64,000 nucleotides of DNA from Roseovarius sp. W115 (GCF_032842945.2 NZ_CP146606.1:620001-684000); one strand, 5' to 3'; counted from the stretch's first letter, positions 1-10,018 are shown. Numbers and translations are program-made. Notes: a model not told the origin generated them from the letters alone.

Positions 1-1
1 G

Positions 2-1519
2 GCGCATGTGGAGGGCGTGCAGGATCATTCGGGTGATCCTCTGGCGAACCGATTTCTCGATCTGGTGACGGTGGCCTATGGCAACGTTCCAGATTTTGGG
101 CCCAAGCGGTTCGAAGATGCGTCAGCATTGCTGGCAGATCATCCCGAAATTGCCGATGCCAATGTATATACCGCCGCCGCTTTAGGTGACGCAGATAAAG
201 TGACCCGCTGGCTTGATGAAAATCCCGAACTGGTCAACACACCTGGAGGTTACTTTAACTGGCCTGCTATAATGTATGCGGCCTATGCGCGCCTTCCCGG
301 ACAGTCGAGCTTTCCCGCCGCTCAAGTGCTGCTGGCGCGCGGGGCGAACCCAAATGCGCATTACATGTGGGGCGGTCAGTACAAGTTTACCGCTCTGACA
401 GGTGTTTTTGGCGAGGGTGAAGGCGGCCCGGTCAATCAACCAGAGCATCCCGACATGGTGCCATTCGCGCGCGCCCTTCTGGACCACGGGGCCAACCCCA
501 ATGACAGCCAGGCCGCCTATAACCGGTGCTTCACGCCGGACGACACCTGTCTGGAATTGCTGTTGGAATATGGGCTTTCGGCAAGCGACAAGAATAACTG
601 GTTGCTGCATGAAAATGACCGTTTTGTCTCCAACCCGTCTGAGACGGTGCATTTTCAACTGATCAATGCGATCAGAAGTGGCTTTGTTGATCGTGTGAAA
701 CTGTTGATTGCGCATGGCGCTGACCTGAACAAACCTGCAGACATCTATGACAATCGCACCAGGGGAAAGACACCTTATCAGACGGCCATGTTGATGGGAC
801 AAACCGAGATTGCCCAGCTTTTGGCCAACGCAGGAGCGAACAGGCAAGCCATCTCAGATGCAGATGTATTTCAAGTGGCCTGCATGGCAGGCAAGTTTGA
901 GACGGCCCACGACATGCTCACCGAAAACCCTGACCTCATTGCGCAGGTTCGTGGGCGTGAGATGCTGTGTGATGCGGTCCAGCTGGGCCAGCGCAAGGCG
1001 CTGGACACGATGATCAGGCTTGGGTTTGACCTCAATGCCCGTCCCGGACGCACGCCTTTGCATGAAGCTGCGCTTGGCGGGGATCTTGAGATGGTGGAAG
1101 TTCTGCTAGAGGCCGGAGCCGATCCCACAATTCGCGAAGAAATGTATTTCCAGCCGCCGATAGGATGGGCCATTCATGCCGGGCAACAAGGGGTGATCGA
1201 CCGTCTGGATCAGGTGGAGATGGATATCTTCACAGCCGCGGCGCGGGGTAATCTGGGGCAGCTGGAACAGCGCTTATCAGAGGATCCGACGCGCCTTGAC
1301 ATGCGCTTTTTCGACATCCGTCCTGGTGACAATCCGGCGGAAACAGATTGGCTTACTCCATTGGCCGTGTCCGTGGGCAACAACCATATAGAGGCCGCGC
1401 GCCTTCTCTTGGATCGTGGGGCAGATTCTACGGTCACAAATGGCAAGGACGTCACCTTGCTATCCTTGGCAGAAGCGCATGAAGATCAGAGTTTGCTGAT
1501 ACTTCTCAAAGACACCTAA
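2..1519 (+). CDS. Ankyrin-repeat protein, 5' end cut by window edge
   Basis: The frame is open to the left edge, so the gene probably begins upstream; the first in-window start is a GTG at 8. At least 503 residues are visible. Ankyrin-type repeats are spread along the protein, with helix-turn-helix units such as TPLHEAALGGDLEMVEVLL (about residues 351-369) and many LLxxGADxN/GANPN turns. There is no signal peptide or membrane segment in the visible part. Ankyrin repeats bind proteins, and no catalytic domain is visible. The next gene is 190 bp away on the same strand and functionally unrelated. The family is certain; the partner and role are unknown. Confidence 0.85.
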   Translation, partial: AHVEGVQDHSGDPLANRFLDLVTVAYGNVPDFGPKRFEDASALLADHPEIADANVYTAAALGDADKVTRWLDENPELVNTPGGYFNWPAIMYAAYARLPGQSSFPAAQVLLARGANPNAHYMWGGQYKFTALTGVFGEGEGGPVNQPEHPDMVPFARALLDHGANPNDSQAAYNRCFTPDDTCLELLLEYGLSASDKNNWLLHENDRFVSNPSETVHFQLINAIRSGFVDRVKLLIAHGADLNKPADIYDNRTRGKTPYQTAMLMGQTEIAQLLANAGANRQAISDADVFQVACMAGKFETAHDMLTENPDLIAQVRGREMLCDAVQLGQRKALDTMIRLGFDLNARPGRTPLHEAALGGDLEMVEVLLEAGADPTIREEMYFQPPIGWAIHAGQQGVIDRLDQVEMDIFTAAARGNLGQLEQRLSEDPTRLDMRFFDIRPGDNPAETDWLTPLAVSVGNNHIEAARLLLDRGADSTVTNGKDVTLLSLAEAHEDQSLLILLKDT

Positions 1520-1708
1520 AAGAGGCACACGCATACTGCCTTTTCAGTATCCAAGACTTTACTCGGAGCCGCTCAAATACAAATTCACGCGATCAGCGCA
1601 TGGACATTGACGGACGGCTCCGATTACCTGTTACCTGTATTGTAAATCGCTGCAAGCGATCCCAATCGCCTCGCTCCAAAGGCGTCGTTGCCGCAATAAA
1701 GGATTTAA

Positions 1709-3643
1709 ATGGAAGGTTTTTTCTTTCAGGCCACCATCTTTCTTGCCGCGGCGGTCATCGCAGTGCCCATTGCGGCGCGGATGGGGTTGGGATCTGTACT
1801 TGGATATCTCGCAGCAGGCATCCTTATCGGTCAAATCCCCGGTTTCCTTGGCGGGCATGCCGCCGAGGAGCTTCAACATTTCGCCGAGTTTGGCGTGGTC
1901 ATGATGCTCTTCCTGATCGGTCTGGAGCTGGAGCCGCGCGCCTTATGGGAAATGCGGGACAAACTGCTGGGTTTGGGTGGTTTGCAAGTTACATTGACGA
2001 CTTTTGCTGTCATGGCAGCCTGCATGCTTTTGGGCGTTGGTTGGAGCGTCGCACTTGCGATTGGTCTGGTGTTTTCTCTGTCATCAACCGCGATTGTGCT
2101 CCAAACCCTTTCAGAAAAAGGTCTCATGCAAACTGGCGGCGGGCGATCTACCTTCTCCACGCTTTTGACACAGGACGTGGCTGTCATTCCGATGCTGGCG
2201 CTTTTGCCACTGCTCGCACTGCCCAAAACGCCCGATATGATCCTCGGTGAGACGCTACAGCGCCTCTCTGAGGCGGGAGATGCGGCACATGGCGGAGACC
2301 ATAGTGGCGTACAGATTGAAGCGGCGCAGTCCTACATTCAAAGCCTGCCGGGCTGGGGCGTGGCCCTTGTCACATTGGCGGCCGTTGCTGGGATCATTCT
2401 GAGCGGGGTTTACCTGACCCGGCCTGTGTTTCGATACATCCACAATTCGCGCCTGCGCGAGATGTACACGGCACTGGCGCTTTTGATTGTCGTGGGCATC
2501 GCGTTTGTTATGACACTTGTCGGCCTCTCCCCGGCTCTTGGCGCATTTCTGGCGGGGCTTGTGCTGGCCTCATCGGAGTTCCGACACGAATTGGAAAGCG
2601 ACATCGCACCTTTCAAAGGCTTGCTATTGGGTCTCTTTTTCATTGCGGTTGGCGCAGGCATCAATTTCTCTCTGCTCTTCGCCTCATTCTTTACAATCCT
2701 TGCCCTCACCTTCTCACTGATTGTGATCAAAGGTGGCATCCTTTTTACCTTGGGCCGGTTTTTTGGCCTGCGCGGGCGTGACCTTTGGCTCTTTACGCTG
2801 TCTCTCGCTCAAGCTGGTGAATTTGGTTTTGTGCTGATCAATTTCTCTGGTCAGAACAACGTTATTCCTACGGAATTACGAGAAACGCTTTTGCTGGTCA
2901 TTGCCATTTCGATGCTGATCACCCCGTTGCTTTTCATACTCTATGATTGGATGTCGCAGCGTATGACGGAGAATTCGGATGCGCCCGCAGCGGATGAAAT
3001 CGATAGCGAAGGCCCTGTGATCATTGCTGGAATTGGGCGTTTTGGTCAGGTGGTAAACCGGATGGTGCGCTCCAGCGGCTTTGACACGATCGTTCTGGAT
3101 CATGACCTCGAAGCCATTCAGCGCATGCGTCGGTTTGGGATCAAAGGGTTCCTCGGTGATCCGGGGCGACCGGAGCTGTTGCACGCTGCCGGACTGAAAA
3201 CTGCGTCGGTTCTCGTTGCCGCACTAGACGACCCTGAAGCCACGACACGGCTTGTGGCCTTCGCCCGCAGAGAACGACCAGATTTGCACATCGTGGCCCG
3301 TGCGCGGGACCGCACACATGTGTTCCGGCTCTATCAGGCAGGAGCGGATGACATCGTGCGTGAGGTGTTCGACAGTGCCTTGCGCGCGGGGCGCTATGTG
3401 CTTGAGAACATGGGGCTGAGTGAATTTGAAGCGTCTGAGCTGCACAAGACCTTCTATCACTACGACAGGAGGTCCGTGCGAGAGCTGGCCGCGCTGTGGG
3501 ATCCGAATATTCCCACGGTCGAGAACTCAGCCTATATCGCCCGCGCGAAGGAGCTCGAAAACGAGTTGCAGACCATGCTGCTGTCGCGCGGGGAAGAAGA
3601 CAGCCTTGAAGGGGTCGAAGACACGGACCGCTCCGAGGCGTGA
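1709..3643 (+). CDS. CPA2-family cation:proton antiporter (KefB/KefC-like) with TrkA-N domain
   Basis: This 644-residue inner-membrane protein has about 12 hydrophobic segments over residues 1-410, including the GLELEP segment typical of Na+/H+ exchanger domains. From about residue 434 it has a Rossmann TrkA-N domain (nucleotide loop GIGRFGQVV, then a conserved acidic residue in VLDHD). Such proteins exchange K+ or Na+ for protons and are gated by NAD(H) or thiol ligands bound to the cytosolic domain. Length fits the family. No KefF/KefG ancillary subunit is adjacent, so glutathione regulation cannot be inferred. The stop codon runs directly into a 118-bp intergenic repeat. Substrate ion is not determinable. 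Confidence 0.9.
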   Translation: MEGFFFQATIFLAAAVIAVPIAARMGLGSVLGYLAAGILIGQIPGFLGGHAAEELQHFAEFGVVMMLFLIGLELEPRALWEMRDKLLGLGGLQVTLTTFAVMAACMLLGVGWSVALAIGLVFSLSSTAIVLQTLSEKGLMQTGGGRSTFSTLLTQDVAVIPMLALLPLLALPKTPDMILGETLQRLSEAGDAAHGGDHSGVQIEAAQSYIQSLPGWGVALVTLAAVAGIILSGVYLTRPVFRYIHNSRLREMYTALALLIVVGIAFVMTLVGLSPALGAFLAGLVLASSEFRHELESDIAPFKGLLLGLFFIAVGAGINFSLLFASFFTILALTFSLIVIKGGILFTLGRFFGLRGRDLWLFTLSLAQAGEFGFVLINFSGQNNVIPTELRETLLLVIAISMLITPLLFILYDWMSQRMTENSDAPAADEIDSEGPVIIAGIGRFGQVVNRMVRSSGFDTIVLDHDLEAIQRMRRFGIKGFLGDPGRPELLHAAGLKTASVLVAALDDPEATTRLVAFARRERPDLHIVARARDRTHVFRLYQAGADDIVREVFDSALRAGRYVLENMGLSEFEASELHKTFYHYDRRSVRELAALWDPNIPTVENSAYIARAKELENELQTMLLSRGEEDSLEGVEDTDRSEA

Positions 3644-3760
3644 TTAAAGCGTTTCGCGACAAACCTGATTCACAGATGATCGCGAAACGCAGCGCGACGC
3701 TAAATCGTTGCACGCGTTTCACCTTTCGCTGATGTCTCAGGTTAAAGGCGAAACGCTCTA
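3643..3760 (-). repeat. 118-bp double-hairpin intergenic repeat, full copy 1
   Basis: Read on the minus strand this segment matches 39854-39971 (plus) at about 101 of 118 positions by hand count. It consists of two consecutive stem-loops bounded by arms of the type AAAGCGTTTCGC / GCGAAACGC. It fills the gap between the converging CPA2 antiporter and cobT and overlaps the cobT TAG stop. A half copy lies at 27594-27644. Confidence 0.85.
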
Positions 3761-4774
3761 GCCGTCGCTGATCCCTGCCTCGGCAAAGGTCGCCATGCCT
3801 GAGTGACAGGCCAAGGCCGCCTTGAGGATGCTGATGGCCAAGGCGCCGCCAGACGCTTCGCCAAGGCGCATTCCAAGCGAAAGAATGGGATCTTTGCCGA
3901 TTTTGCGTAAAAGCTCTGCATGCGCGGACTCTGCACTGACGTGACCCGGAATCGTATGGTCCAACGCACCGGGGTGATCCACATGCAGAGTAGCCGCGGC
4001 GGCGGTGCAAATGAAGCCGTCCAGTATCACCGGGATGCGCAAGAGGCGTGCCTGCAAAATGGCCCCGGTCATGGCGGCGATTTCGCGTCCGCCAAGACAG
4101 CGCAGGGCGTCTAACCCCTTGCCCTGACAGTTTTTGTTCGCTTCAACACCCTGCGAGACCACGTCGGCCTTGTGGCGAAGAGCGTCGCCGCTCAGCCCGG
4201 TGCCAGCGCCGGTCCAATCCTGAGCCGCGCCACCAAAAAGTGCCAATGCCATGGCCGCAGCGCAGGTCGTGTTGCCAATGCCCATCTCGCCCACCACCAA
4301 CACATCCGCTTGTGCGTCAACGGCCTCAACTCCGGCATTTAGTGCATCAAGACACTCGGCTTCACTCATCGCCGGGCCTTGGGTGAAGTCTCGGGTCGGC
4401 GTGTCGAGCTGAAGCGGTTTGACGGTCAGGCTGGCGCCAACGCAATCTGAAAGCTGATTGACCGCCGCGCCACCCGCCTCAAAATTGGCCACCATTTGCG
4501 CCGTGACATCGGAGGGAAAAGCCGAAACGCCCTGCGACGTGACGCCATGATTTCCTGCAAAAACAATAATTTGGGGTGACTCAACACGGGCCAGCGGGTC
4601 ACCACGCCAACTGCAATACCACATTGCCAAATCTTCGAGTCGTCCCAAGGCTCCAGGTGGTTTGGTCAGCTCCGCATTACGCTGGTGTGCCAGTTCTAAT
4701 GCATTTGCATCTGGTTGCGGCAGGCCGGAGAGCGCATCCCGAACCTCTGCGAGTGACGCAAATCTGGCTGTCAT
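3758..4774 (-). CDS. cobT: Nicotinate-nucleotide--dimethylbenzimidazole phosphoribosyltransferase
   Basis: The enzyme transfers phosphoribose from nicotinate mononucleotide to dimethylbenzimidazole, giving alpha-ribazole phosphate for the lower ligand of cobalamin. The start at 4774 gives 338 residues, the usual length; an in-frame ATG 60 bp upstream would add an atypical tail. Family segments are PPGALGRLE near residue 38, [16 protein letters not shown] near residue 70, a GEMGIGNTT loop, and a Gly-rich C-terminal [10 protein letters not shown]. It is transcribed divergently from cobS (62-bp gap), which uses the product in the next steps. The stop codon lies inside an intergenic repeat. Confidence 0.95.
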   Translation of the reverse strand: MTARFASLAEVRDALSGLPQPDANALELAHQRNAELTKPPGALGRLEDLAMWYCSWRGDPLARVESPQIIVFAGNHGVTSQGVSAFPSDVTAQMVANFEAGGAAVNQLSDCVGASLTVKPLQLDTPTRDFTQGPAMSEAECLDALNAGVEAVDAQADVLVVGEMGIGNTTCAAAMALALFGGAAQDWTGAGTGLSGDALRHKADVVSQGVEANKNCQGKGLDALRCLGGREIAAMTGAILQARLLRIPVILDGFICTAAAATLHVDHPGALDHTIPGHVSAESAHAELLRKIGKDPILSLGMRLGEASGGALAISILKAALACHSGMATFAEAGISDG

Positions 4775-4836
4775 GACCTGCTCCATTTGCAAGAACCCTG
4801 CCCTTTCGTGTATCGCAGGCATGGGTCGGGGCACAG

Positions 4837-5613
4837 ATGGAAAAGGCCGCGAAAGCGATGAAAAACGACCGAGAACTGATGCGCGTGCAGGATTTGGCCC
4901 TGGCTATGTCCCTTTTGACGCGTATTCCAGTGCGTGTGGGCGACACCTCACGCAATGCACGCGCCGCGTGGACCTATCCCATTGTGGGACTGATGCCCGC
5001 AGGGCTCGCGGCCTTGGGCGGTATGCTGGCGGGATGGCTTGGTTGGGGCCCAGCGATCAGTGCTCTGATTTCGTTGAGCATTCTGGTTGTTACCACCGGC
5101 GCCATGCATGAAGATGGCCTGTCGGATACAGTCGACGGGCTTTGGGGGGGATGGACCAAGGAACGACGCCTTGAGATCATGAAGGACAGTCGGATTGGCG
5201 CGTATGGCGTGATTGCCCTCGTCCTGTCTCTGGCGGCAAGATGGGCCGCATTGACGGCACTGTTTGAAGCCGGAGCACAATTTGCTGTCCCTGCCCTTTT
5301 GGCCTCTGCCCTTCTATCCCGCGCCGCGATGCCCGTTCTGATGGCCCTGCTGCCACATGCGCGATCAACTGGATTGTCTCATGACGTTGGACGCGTGCCA
5401 GACAACGCCGCAGCGATGGCCGTTCTGATCGCGGTGGTACTGGGGATTTTCCTGTTGGGAGGTCTGATCCTGATCGCCGGTCTTTGCGCGGCACTGATCA
5501 CATGGGGTTTGGGATATCTGGCGCATAAACGGATCGGCGGTCAAACCGGGGACATCCTGGGCGCAACACAGCAGATGGTCGAAATCGCTGTACTGCTTTG
5601 CCTCCTGCCATAA
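4837..5613 (+). CDS. cobS: Adenosylcobinamide-GDP ribazoletransferase (cobalamin synthase)
   Basis: This integral membrane enzyme joins adenosylcobinamide-GDP and alpha-ribazole to make adenosylcobalamin. The protein has 258 residues and several hydrophobic helices. It carries the metal-binding signature [14 protein letters not shown] near residue 90, followed by the conserved [10 protein letters not shown]. The start is uncertain: ATG codons at 4837, 4858 and 4879 are all possible and none has a strong SD; family alignment favours one of the later two. It lies back-to-back with cobT. The gene ends just before a bidirectional terminator shared with carD. Confidence 0.94.
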   Translation: MEKAAKAMKNDRELMRVQDLALAMSLLTRIPVRVGDTSRNARAAWTYPIVGLMPAGLAALGGMLAGWLGWGPAISALISLSILVVTTGAMHEDGLSDTVDGLWGGWTKERRLEIMKDSRIGAYGVIALVLSLAARWAALTALFEAGAQFAVPALLASALLSRAAMPVLMALLPHARSTGLSHDVGRVPDNAAAMAVLIAVVLGIFLLGGLILIAGLCAALITWGLGYLAHKRIGGQTGDILGATQQMVEIAVLLCLLP

Positions 5614-5615
5614 AG

Positions 5616-5655
5616 AAAGCCGCACTTCTCAGCGCGGCTTTTCTATTTTTTCAAA
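5616..5655. terminator. Bidirectional rho-independent terminator between cobS and carD
   Basis: An AAAGCCGC / GCGGCTTT stem with a 10-nt loop is followed by TTTT and a further T-rich stretch on the plus strand, with A residues on the other side. It sits between convergent cobS and carD. Confidence 0.85.
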
Positions 5656-5658
5656 TGC

Positions 5659-6170
5659 TTAGGCTGCCGCGCGCGACACCAGCACATCGTCAACCTGCTT
5701 GGCGGCCTGCACTTCGTCACCGCCACCCACAGCAGCCACTTCACGCGTCAAGCGCTCAAGTGCCGCTTCATAAAGCTGACGCTCAGAATAGCTTTGCTCA
5801 CGCTGGTCATCAGTGCGGTGAAGATCGCGGACCACCTCGGCAATCGCAATAAGATCACCAGAGTTGATCTTTTGCTCATATTCCTGCGCCCGGCGAGACC
5901 ACATGGCACGCTTGACCTTGGCCTTGCCCTTGAGTGTCGTCATCGCTTTGGACACCACATCGGGGCTCGACAAGCTACGCATACCGATCTCAGTCGCTTT
6001 GTGCGTCGGCACGCGAAGCGTCATCTTGTCTTTCTCAAAAGAAATCACAAAGAGTTCCAATTCGATCCCGGCAATCTCTTGCTTTTCGATGGAAAGAATC
6101 TGACCCACACCATGCGCCGGGTAAACGACGTAGTCATCAGGCCGGAACTCGGACTTTTCGATTTGCTCAT
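5659..6170 (-). pseudogene. carD: CarD-family RNA polymerase-binding regulator, frameshifted near the start
   Basis: CarD binds the RNA polymerase beta subunit and stabilises open complexes, mainly at rRNA and housekeeping promoters. From 6108 leftward the frame encodes 149 residues of a clear CarD. The conserved beginning (FRPDDYVVYPAHG) is also in this frame but runs into an in-frame TAA with no ATG. An ATG at 6170 with an AAGG SD lies one frame off. Adding one A to the A4 run at 6155-6158 (minus strand) fuses them into MSKSKKSEFRPDD and a normal 170-residue protein. A sequencing error or a real 1-bp deletion both fit. A GTG start at 6108 would cut off most of the polymerase-interaction domain. 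It is last in the helicase-S4-fdxA-carD series. Confidence 0.85.
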
Positions 6171-6445
6171 TCAGGTTTTCCTTATCGCGTTATCGGGGTG
6201 CGTCAGACGTGGCCAACGGCTTATCTTCGGGGCCCAGGCGCAAAAAATCCATCCCCATGCGGCAGCTTGGGCGAAATGGATATTGAGCAGTGGACTACAT
6301 TTGTAACGAGAATGTATCACAAAAAACGGCTTCGCGAAAGTCTGACCGCAGCGTCACATAAATTTGGTGATAAAATTCAAACACATGGCCAAAAAACGCG
6401 GTGTCTTTGGGCTGGATCACAGACCTGAAAACCAAACGAATCGGT

Positions 6446-6784
6446 TTAGCCGCCTTCGCCTGGGTTCTCCGAGAAGTACTTTTCAAGCTTGCCTTCTTCG
6501 CCGTCGCGCTCATCGGCATTTGGCATCTGGTCTTTCTTAGTGATGATGACCGGCCACATCTCGGAATACTTGCGGTTAAACTCGACCCATTTTTCCATAT
6601 CCGGCTCAGTATCTGGGCGAATGGCGTCCGCGGGGCATTCTGGTTCACAGACCCCGCAGTCAATGCACTCGTCCGGATGGATGACCAACATATTCTCACC
6701 CTCATAGAAACAATCCACGGGGCACACTTCGACACAGTCGGTGTATTTGCACTCGATGCAGTTGTCGTTGACGATATAGGTCAT
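6446..6784 (-). CDS. fdxA: 7Fe ferredoxin FdxA
   Basis: This is a 112-residue cytosolic electron carrier with a [3Fe-4S] and a [4Fe-4S] cluster. The N-terminal half shows the ligands [17 protein letters not shown] and, further on, [12 protein letters not shown]. The acidic C-terminal extension is typical of alphaproteobacterial FdxA. The start at 6784 ([17 protein letters not shown]) is family-typical; an upstream in-frame ATG adds 11 unrelated residues. It follows the S4 protein by 51 bp and precedes carD by 275 bp, so carD probably has its own promoter. A small inverted repeat (AACC/GGTT arms with T-rich tail) overlapping the stop may terminate it. Confidence 0.95.
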   Translation of the reverse strand: MTYIVNDNCIECKYTDCVEVCPVDCFYEGENMLVIHPDECIDCGVCEPECPADAIRPDTEPDMEKWVEFNRKYSEMWPVIITKKDQMPNADERDGEEGKLEKYFSENPGEGG

Positions 6785-6835
6785 CTTCGGCTCTCGTTCA
6801 TCCGTCTCTCGCCTCACCTAATTCAAGGTTTCGCG

Positions 6836-7225
6836 TCATTCAAGCTTATCTGGACGGTTAAGGTCGAGTTTGCGACGATCTCGCTTGGTGGGACGCCCTT
6901 TTCCCTCAAACTGCGGGGATTGCGGAAGGATCTCCTTGGGGCGCGCCTGCGGTGGATCCAAATCTTCGTAAAGTGCCCGTGCCTCCGGGGCCGGGCCGCG
7001 CCGGTCCGTAACCGCGACAATGCGGATGACACGAATGTCTCGGGCCTGAGGAAAGGTCAGCACATCGCCAGAGCCCACCGCATGCGATGGTTTTGAAACC
7101 TTCACACGATTGACGCGAACATGACCACCCGACACAAGTTTCGCTGACAGGCCGCGGGTTTTGAAAAACCGGGCGTGCCAGAGCCATTTGTCCAGACGGA
7201 TTTTGCTCTCAGGCGTGTCGCTCAC
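6836..7225 (-). CDS. S4-domain RNA-binding protein (Hsp15-like)
   Basis: The 129-residue cytosolic protein has an S4 fold at residues 8-70 (IRLDKWLWHARFFKTRGLSAKLVSGGHVRVNR, shown here in part as RLDKWLWHARFFKTR), followed by a basic tail ending in KRDRRKLDLNRP. It resembles Hsp15, which in E. coli binds free 50S subunits carrying nascent chains. It begins 3 bp after the helicase stop, so the two are co-transcribed and probably translationally coupled. That pairing suggests a shared role in RNA or ribosome metabolism. Confidence 0.88.
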   Translation of the reverse strand: MSDTPESKIRLDKWLWHARFFKTRGLSAKLVSGGHVRVNRVKVSKPSHAVGSGDVLTFPQARDIRVIRIVAVTDRRGPAPEARALYEDLDPPQARPKEILPQSPQFEGKGRPTKRDRRKLDLNRPDKLE

Positions 7226-7228
7226 GCG

Positions 7229-10018
7229 TTACCCTTTGTCCTTCAACCCCATCAATGCGGCTGCAAAGGGATTGTCGGGGTCGATTTTGTCTTTCTTGGA
7301 AGGCTTTGACGAAAAGGTCTTTGGCCCTGCATCACGTCTGGGCTTGCCCTTGCCCGGCTTGCCGCCTTTGGGTTTGGGCTTGCCGCCGGTGCGGCGTTGA
7401 TCCGTGCGAGCGCGAGCCGCTCGACCCGCCCATGTGAAGGTGAAGAACACTTCTTGTTCGGGGCCTTCATTGGGGTTTTCTGTTTTTTCTTCAAGAACTT
7501 CAGCAGTTTCAGATTTGGGTGCAGTAGCATCTTCCTCAGATGCCATCGCCTCAGCATCTGTCACTTCGGGCTTCGTTTCTTCCGGCTTGGCCTCGGCCGT
7601 TTCGGTCGTCACTGGGGGCGCATCTTCGGCAGGGGTCGGTTTGACCTTTTCGCGCTCCCCGCGCTCAGCTTTGTACCCCAACCCCTGCATCAGGTCGGCA
7701 AATTGCTCCAGCGTCATGCCCGTGATCGAGAGCATGTCCGGATTGGCCTCAAAGCCGCCGCGGCTGTCCTCACCGCGCAGCATATCGGCCAGTCGTTCCA
7801 GCATATCGATGCGCACGGCGCGTTCACCCGCCGCGCGATACCCGGACATCGTGTGATACCCGCGCGGATGCGCCGTACCGGATGGCACAGTCACCAGACC
7901 TGGCGGTGGCGATTCAGGGAATTCATCGAGACCCTGGGCCAAAGACCAAAGCACAAGCCGCAGTCTTGTTGGCGCAGGTTTCAGAAGCAATGGCATGAAG
8001 ATCGTAAATTGACCAAAACGGACGCCATGCTTGCGAAGCTGTCCGCGCGCGTCCTGATCCAGTGACTTGACCTCATCAGCCACTTCACCGCGTGGGATAA
8101 TTCCAAACGCTTCCACAAGCTGGAACCCAAAGCCGCGGGCCAGCCCGGTAAGCGTCTCATCCCGTTGAATATTCAACAGCGGCTCAAACAATGTGGCCAC
8201 CTTGCGATCGATGAAGTGCTGCAGGCGGCGTTGCACTTTCTGCGCCACATCGGCTCCGGCGGCTTCGTCCACAAATGCGCTGACCTGAGGTTTCAGGGGA
8301 TCGGCGCCGGCGACAAGCTTGCCCACCGCGTACTCGCCCCACATCAAACCGCCCTGTTCGGTAAAGTCGATTTCGGTATCAGGCGCGTTGTAAAACTTGT
8401 CCGCGCGCAAATGGAAATGCGGCGTCAGCGCTTGCAGGCTTGCCTGACTGACGGCCTTGGCCTCTTGGCCACCGGCGGTTTTGTCCTGAATAAACCGGAA
8501 CCCATCCAGACGGCCGACGAATTCGCCCTCAACCGTCACTTCACCTTTGTCGTTCACTTCGGCCACCATGGCCTCCTTCTGTTTGAGTCGGCGCAACAAT
8601 ACAGACGTGCGCCGATCCACAAATCTTTGGGTCAGCGCCTCATGGAGTGCGTCTGACACGCGGTCTTCTACAGCGCGCGTGGCCTCGCGCCAATGGCTTT
8701 CATCTGCAATCCAGCCATTTCGTTGCGCCACGTAGGTCCATGTGCGGATATATGCCAAGCGCTTGGAAAGCGTATCGATATCCCCGTCGGTCCGGTCGAT
8801 CCGACGCACCTGCGCGGCAAACCAGTCTTCGGATACGCGACCATCCTGGTGCAGATCGCTGAAAATACGCTCCAAAAGGCTCGCATGCTCGGCGTGGCTA
8901 ATCCCGCGAAAATCCGGCACGCGGCAGACGTCCCACAACAGCTTAACCGATTGCGCATCACCGGCGCGCGCGCGTATCTCGGTTTGCGCGGCCAGTGTTT
9001 TCAAGGCGATAAGGTCATCCGCCTCTCTGGCTCGCACGAGCAACTCGTCCCCTGGTTTCTCTTCTAGCGACGCAATCAGAGCCTCAACCGTGCCAAACCT
9101 TAAATTGGCATTGCGCCACTCCAGCTTGCGCAAGGGCGCAAAACGGTGATCCATGATGGCCTGTGCCATGTCATCGGGCAGATCGGGGGCCTCACCCGTG
9201 ACGCCGAAGGTTCCATCACTCATCCCGCGACCAGCGCGCCCGGCGATCTGCGCCAGTTCATTGGGGGCCAGCACGCGCATCCGCCGCCCGTCAAATTTGC
9301 TCAGTGAGGAAAATGCGACGTGATTGATATCGAGGTTGAGGCCCATGCCGATGGCATCTGTGGCCACAAGGTAGTCGACATCCCCATTTTGATAGAGGTC
9401 GACCTGTGCGTTTCGTGTCCGGGGGCTCAAAGCGCCCATAACCACCGCTGCACCACCCTTTTGACGGCGCAAAAGCTCGGCTATGGCATATACATTCTCA
9501 ACTGAAAATCCAACTATTGCACTGCGGGCTGGCATCTTGCTTATCTTTTTCGAACCTGCGTAGGTCAGATTGGACATTCTGGTTCGACCGATGAATTCCG
9601 CCTTGGGAACCAGCTGGGAAATGACACCGCGCATGGTGTGTGCACCCAGAAACTGGGTCTCTCGCAATCCACGCATGCGCAAAAGCCTGTCGGTAAACAC
9701 ATGGCCACGCTCCGGATCAGCACATAGCTGAATTTCGTCCACAACCACGAAATCGGCGCCCACGCCTTCGGGCATCGCCTCGACGGTGCACACCCAGTAT
9801 TGCGTGCGCGGCGGCACGATCCGCTCTTCACCTGTGACCAAAGCCACAACAGAGGGTCCGCGCGCCGCTACGATCTTGTCATAGACCTCACGCGCCAAGA
9901 GACGCAAAGGAAGCCCAATGATTCCAGTGCGATACCCCAGCATCCGCTCGATCGCGTAATGCGTTTTGCCGGTATTGGTCGGGCCGAGGACCGCGAGGAC
10001 CCTGGACTGCTCGGCCAT
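7229..10018 (-). CDS. SUV3-like DExH RNA helicase
   Basis: The 929-residue protein is a superfamily 2 helicase related to mitochondrial SUV3. Walker A is GPTNTGKT (residues 12-19), the DExx box is VVVDEIQLC, and motif VI is QIAGRAGRG. The last 200 residues are low complexity: Glu/Thr/Pro/Ala-rich, then a basic Gly/Lys/Pro segment, probably an RNA-binding tail. SUV3 unwinds RNA for degradation by PNPase in mitochondria; the same role here is inference. The start at 10018 (MAEQSRVL) is preferred because the first conserved strand follows directly; an ATG 15 bp upstream is possible. It lies between the TPR gene (18 bp) and the S4 gene (3 bp). Confidence 0.9.
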   Translation of the reverse strand: MAEQSRVLAVLGPTNTGKTHYAIERMLGYRTGIIGLPLRLLAREVYDKIVAARGPSVVALVTGEERIVPPRTQYWVCTVEAMPEGVGADFVVVDEIQLCADPERGHVFTDRLLRMRGLRETQFLGAHTMRGVISQLVPKAEFIGRTRMSNLTYAGSKKISKMPARSAIVGFSVENVYAIAELLRRQKGGAAVVMGALSPRTRNAQVDLYQNGDVDYLVATDAIGMGLNLDINHVAFSSLSKFDGRRMRVLAPNELAQIAGRAGRGMSDGTFGVTGEAPDLPDDMAQAIMDHRFAPLRKLEWRNANLRFGTVEALIASLEEKPGDELLVRAREADDLIALKTLAAQTEIRARAGDAQSVKLLWDVCRVPDFRGISHAEHASLLERIFSDLHQDGRVSEDWFAAQVRRIDRTDGDIDTLSKRLAYIRTWTYVAQRNGWIADESHWREATRAVEDRVSDALHEALTQRFVDRRTSVLLRRLKQKEAMVAEVNDKGEVTVEGEFVGRLDGFRFIQDKTAGGQEAKAVSQASLQALTPHFHLRADKFYNAPDTEIDFTEQGGLMWGEYAVGKLVAGADPLKPQVSAFVDEAAGADVAQKVQRRLQHFIDRKVATLFEPLLNIQRDETLTGLARGFGFQLVEAFGIIPRGEVADEVKSLDQDARGQLRKHGVRFGQFTIFMPLLLKPAPTRLRLVLWSLAQGLDEFPESPPPGLVTVPSGTAHPRGYHTMSGYRAAGERAVRIDMLERLADMLRGEDSRGGFEANPDMLSITGMTLEQFADLMQGLGYKAERGEREKVKPTPAEDAPPVTTETAEAKPEETKPEVTDAEAMASEEDATAPKSETAEVLEEKTENPNEGPEQEVFFTFTWAGRAARARTDQRRTGGKPKPKGGKPGKGKPRRDAGPKTFSSKPSKKDKIDPDNPFAAALMGLKDKG

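Noticed and set aside
3141..4010. 289-codon open frame on the minus strand over the CPA2 antiporter and the repeat
   Set aside because: It overlaps clear antiporter and cobT sequence, crosses the intergenic repeat and has an Arg/Cys/Ser-rich composition typical of shadow frames.
4775..4836. Cobalamin riboswitch between cobT and cobS
   Set aside because: The gap is only 62 bp, far too short for the aptamer.
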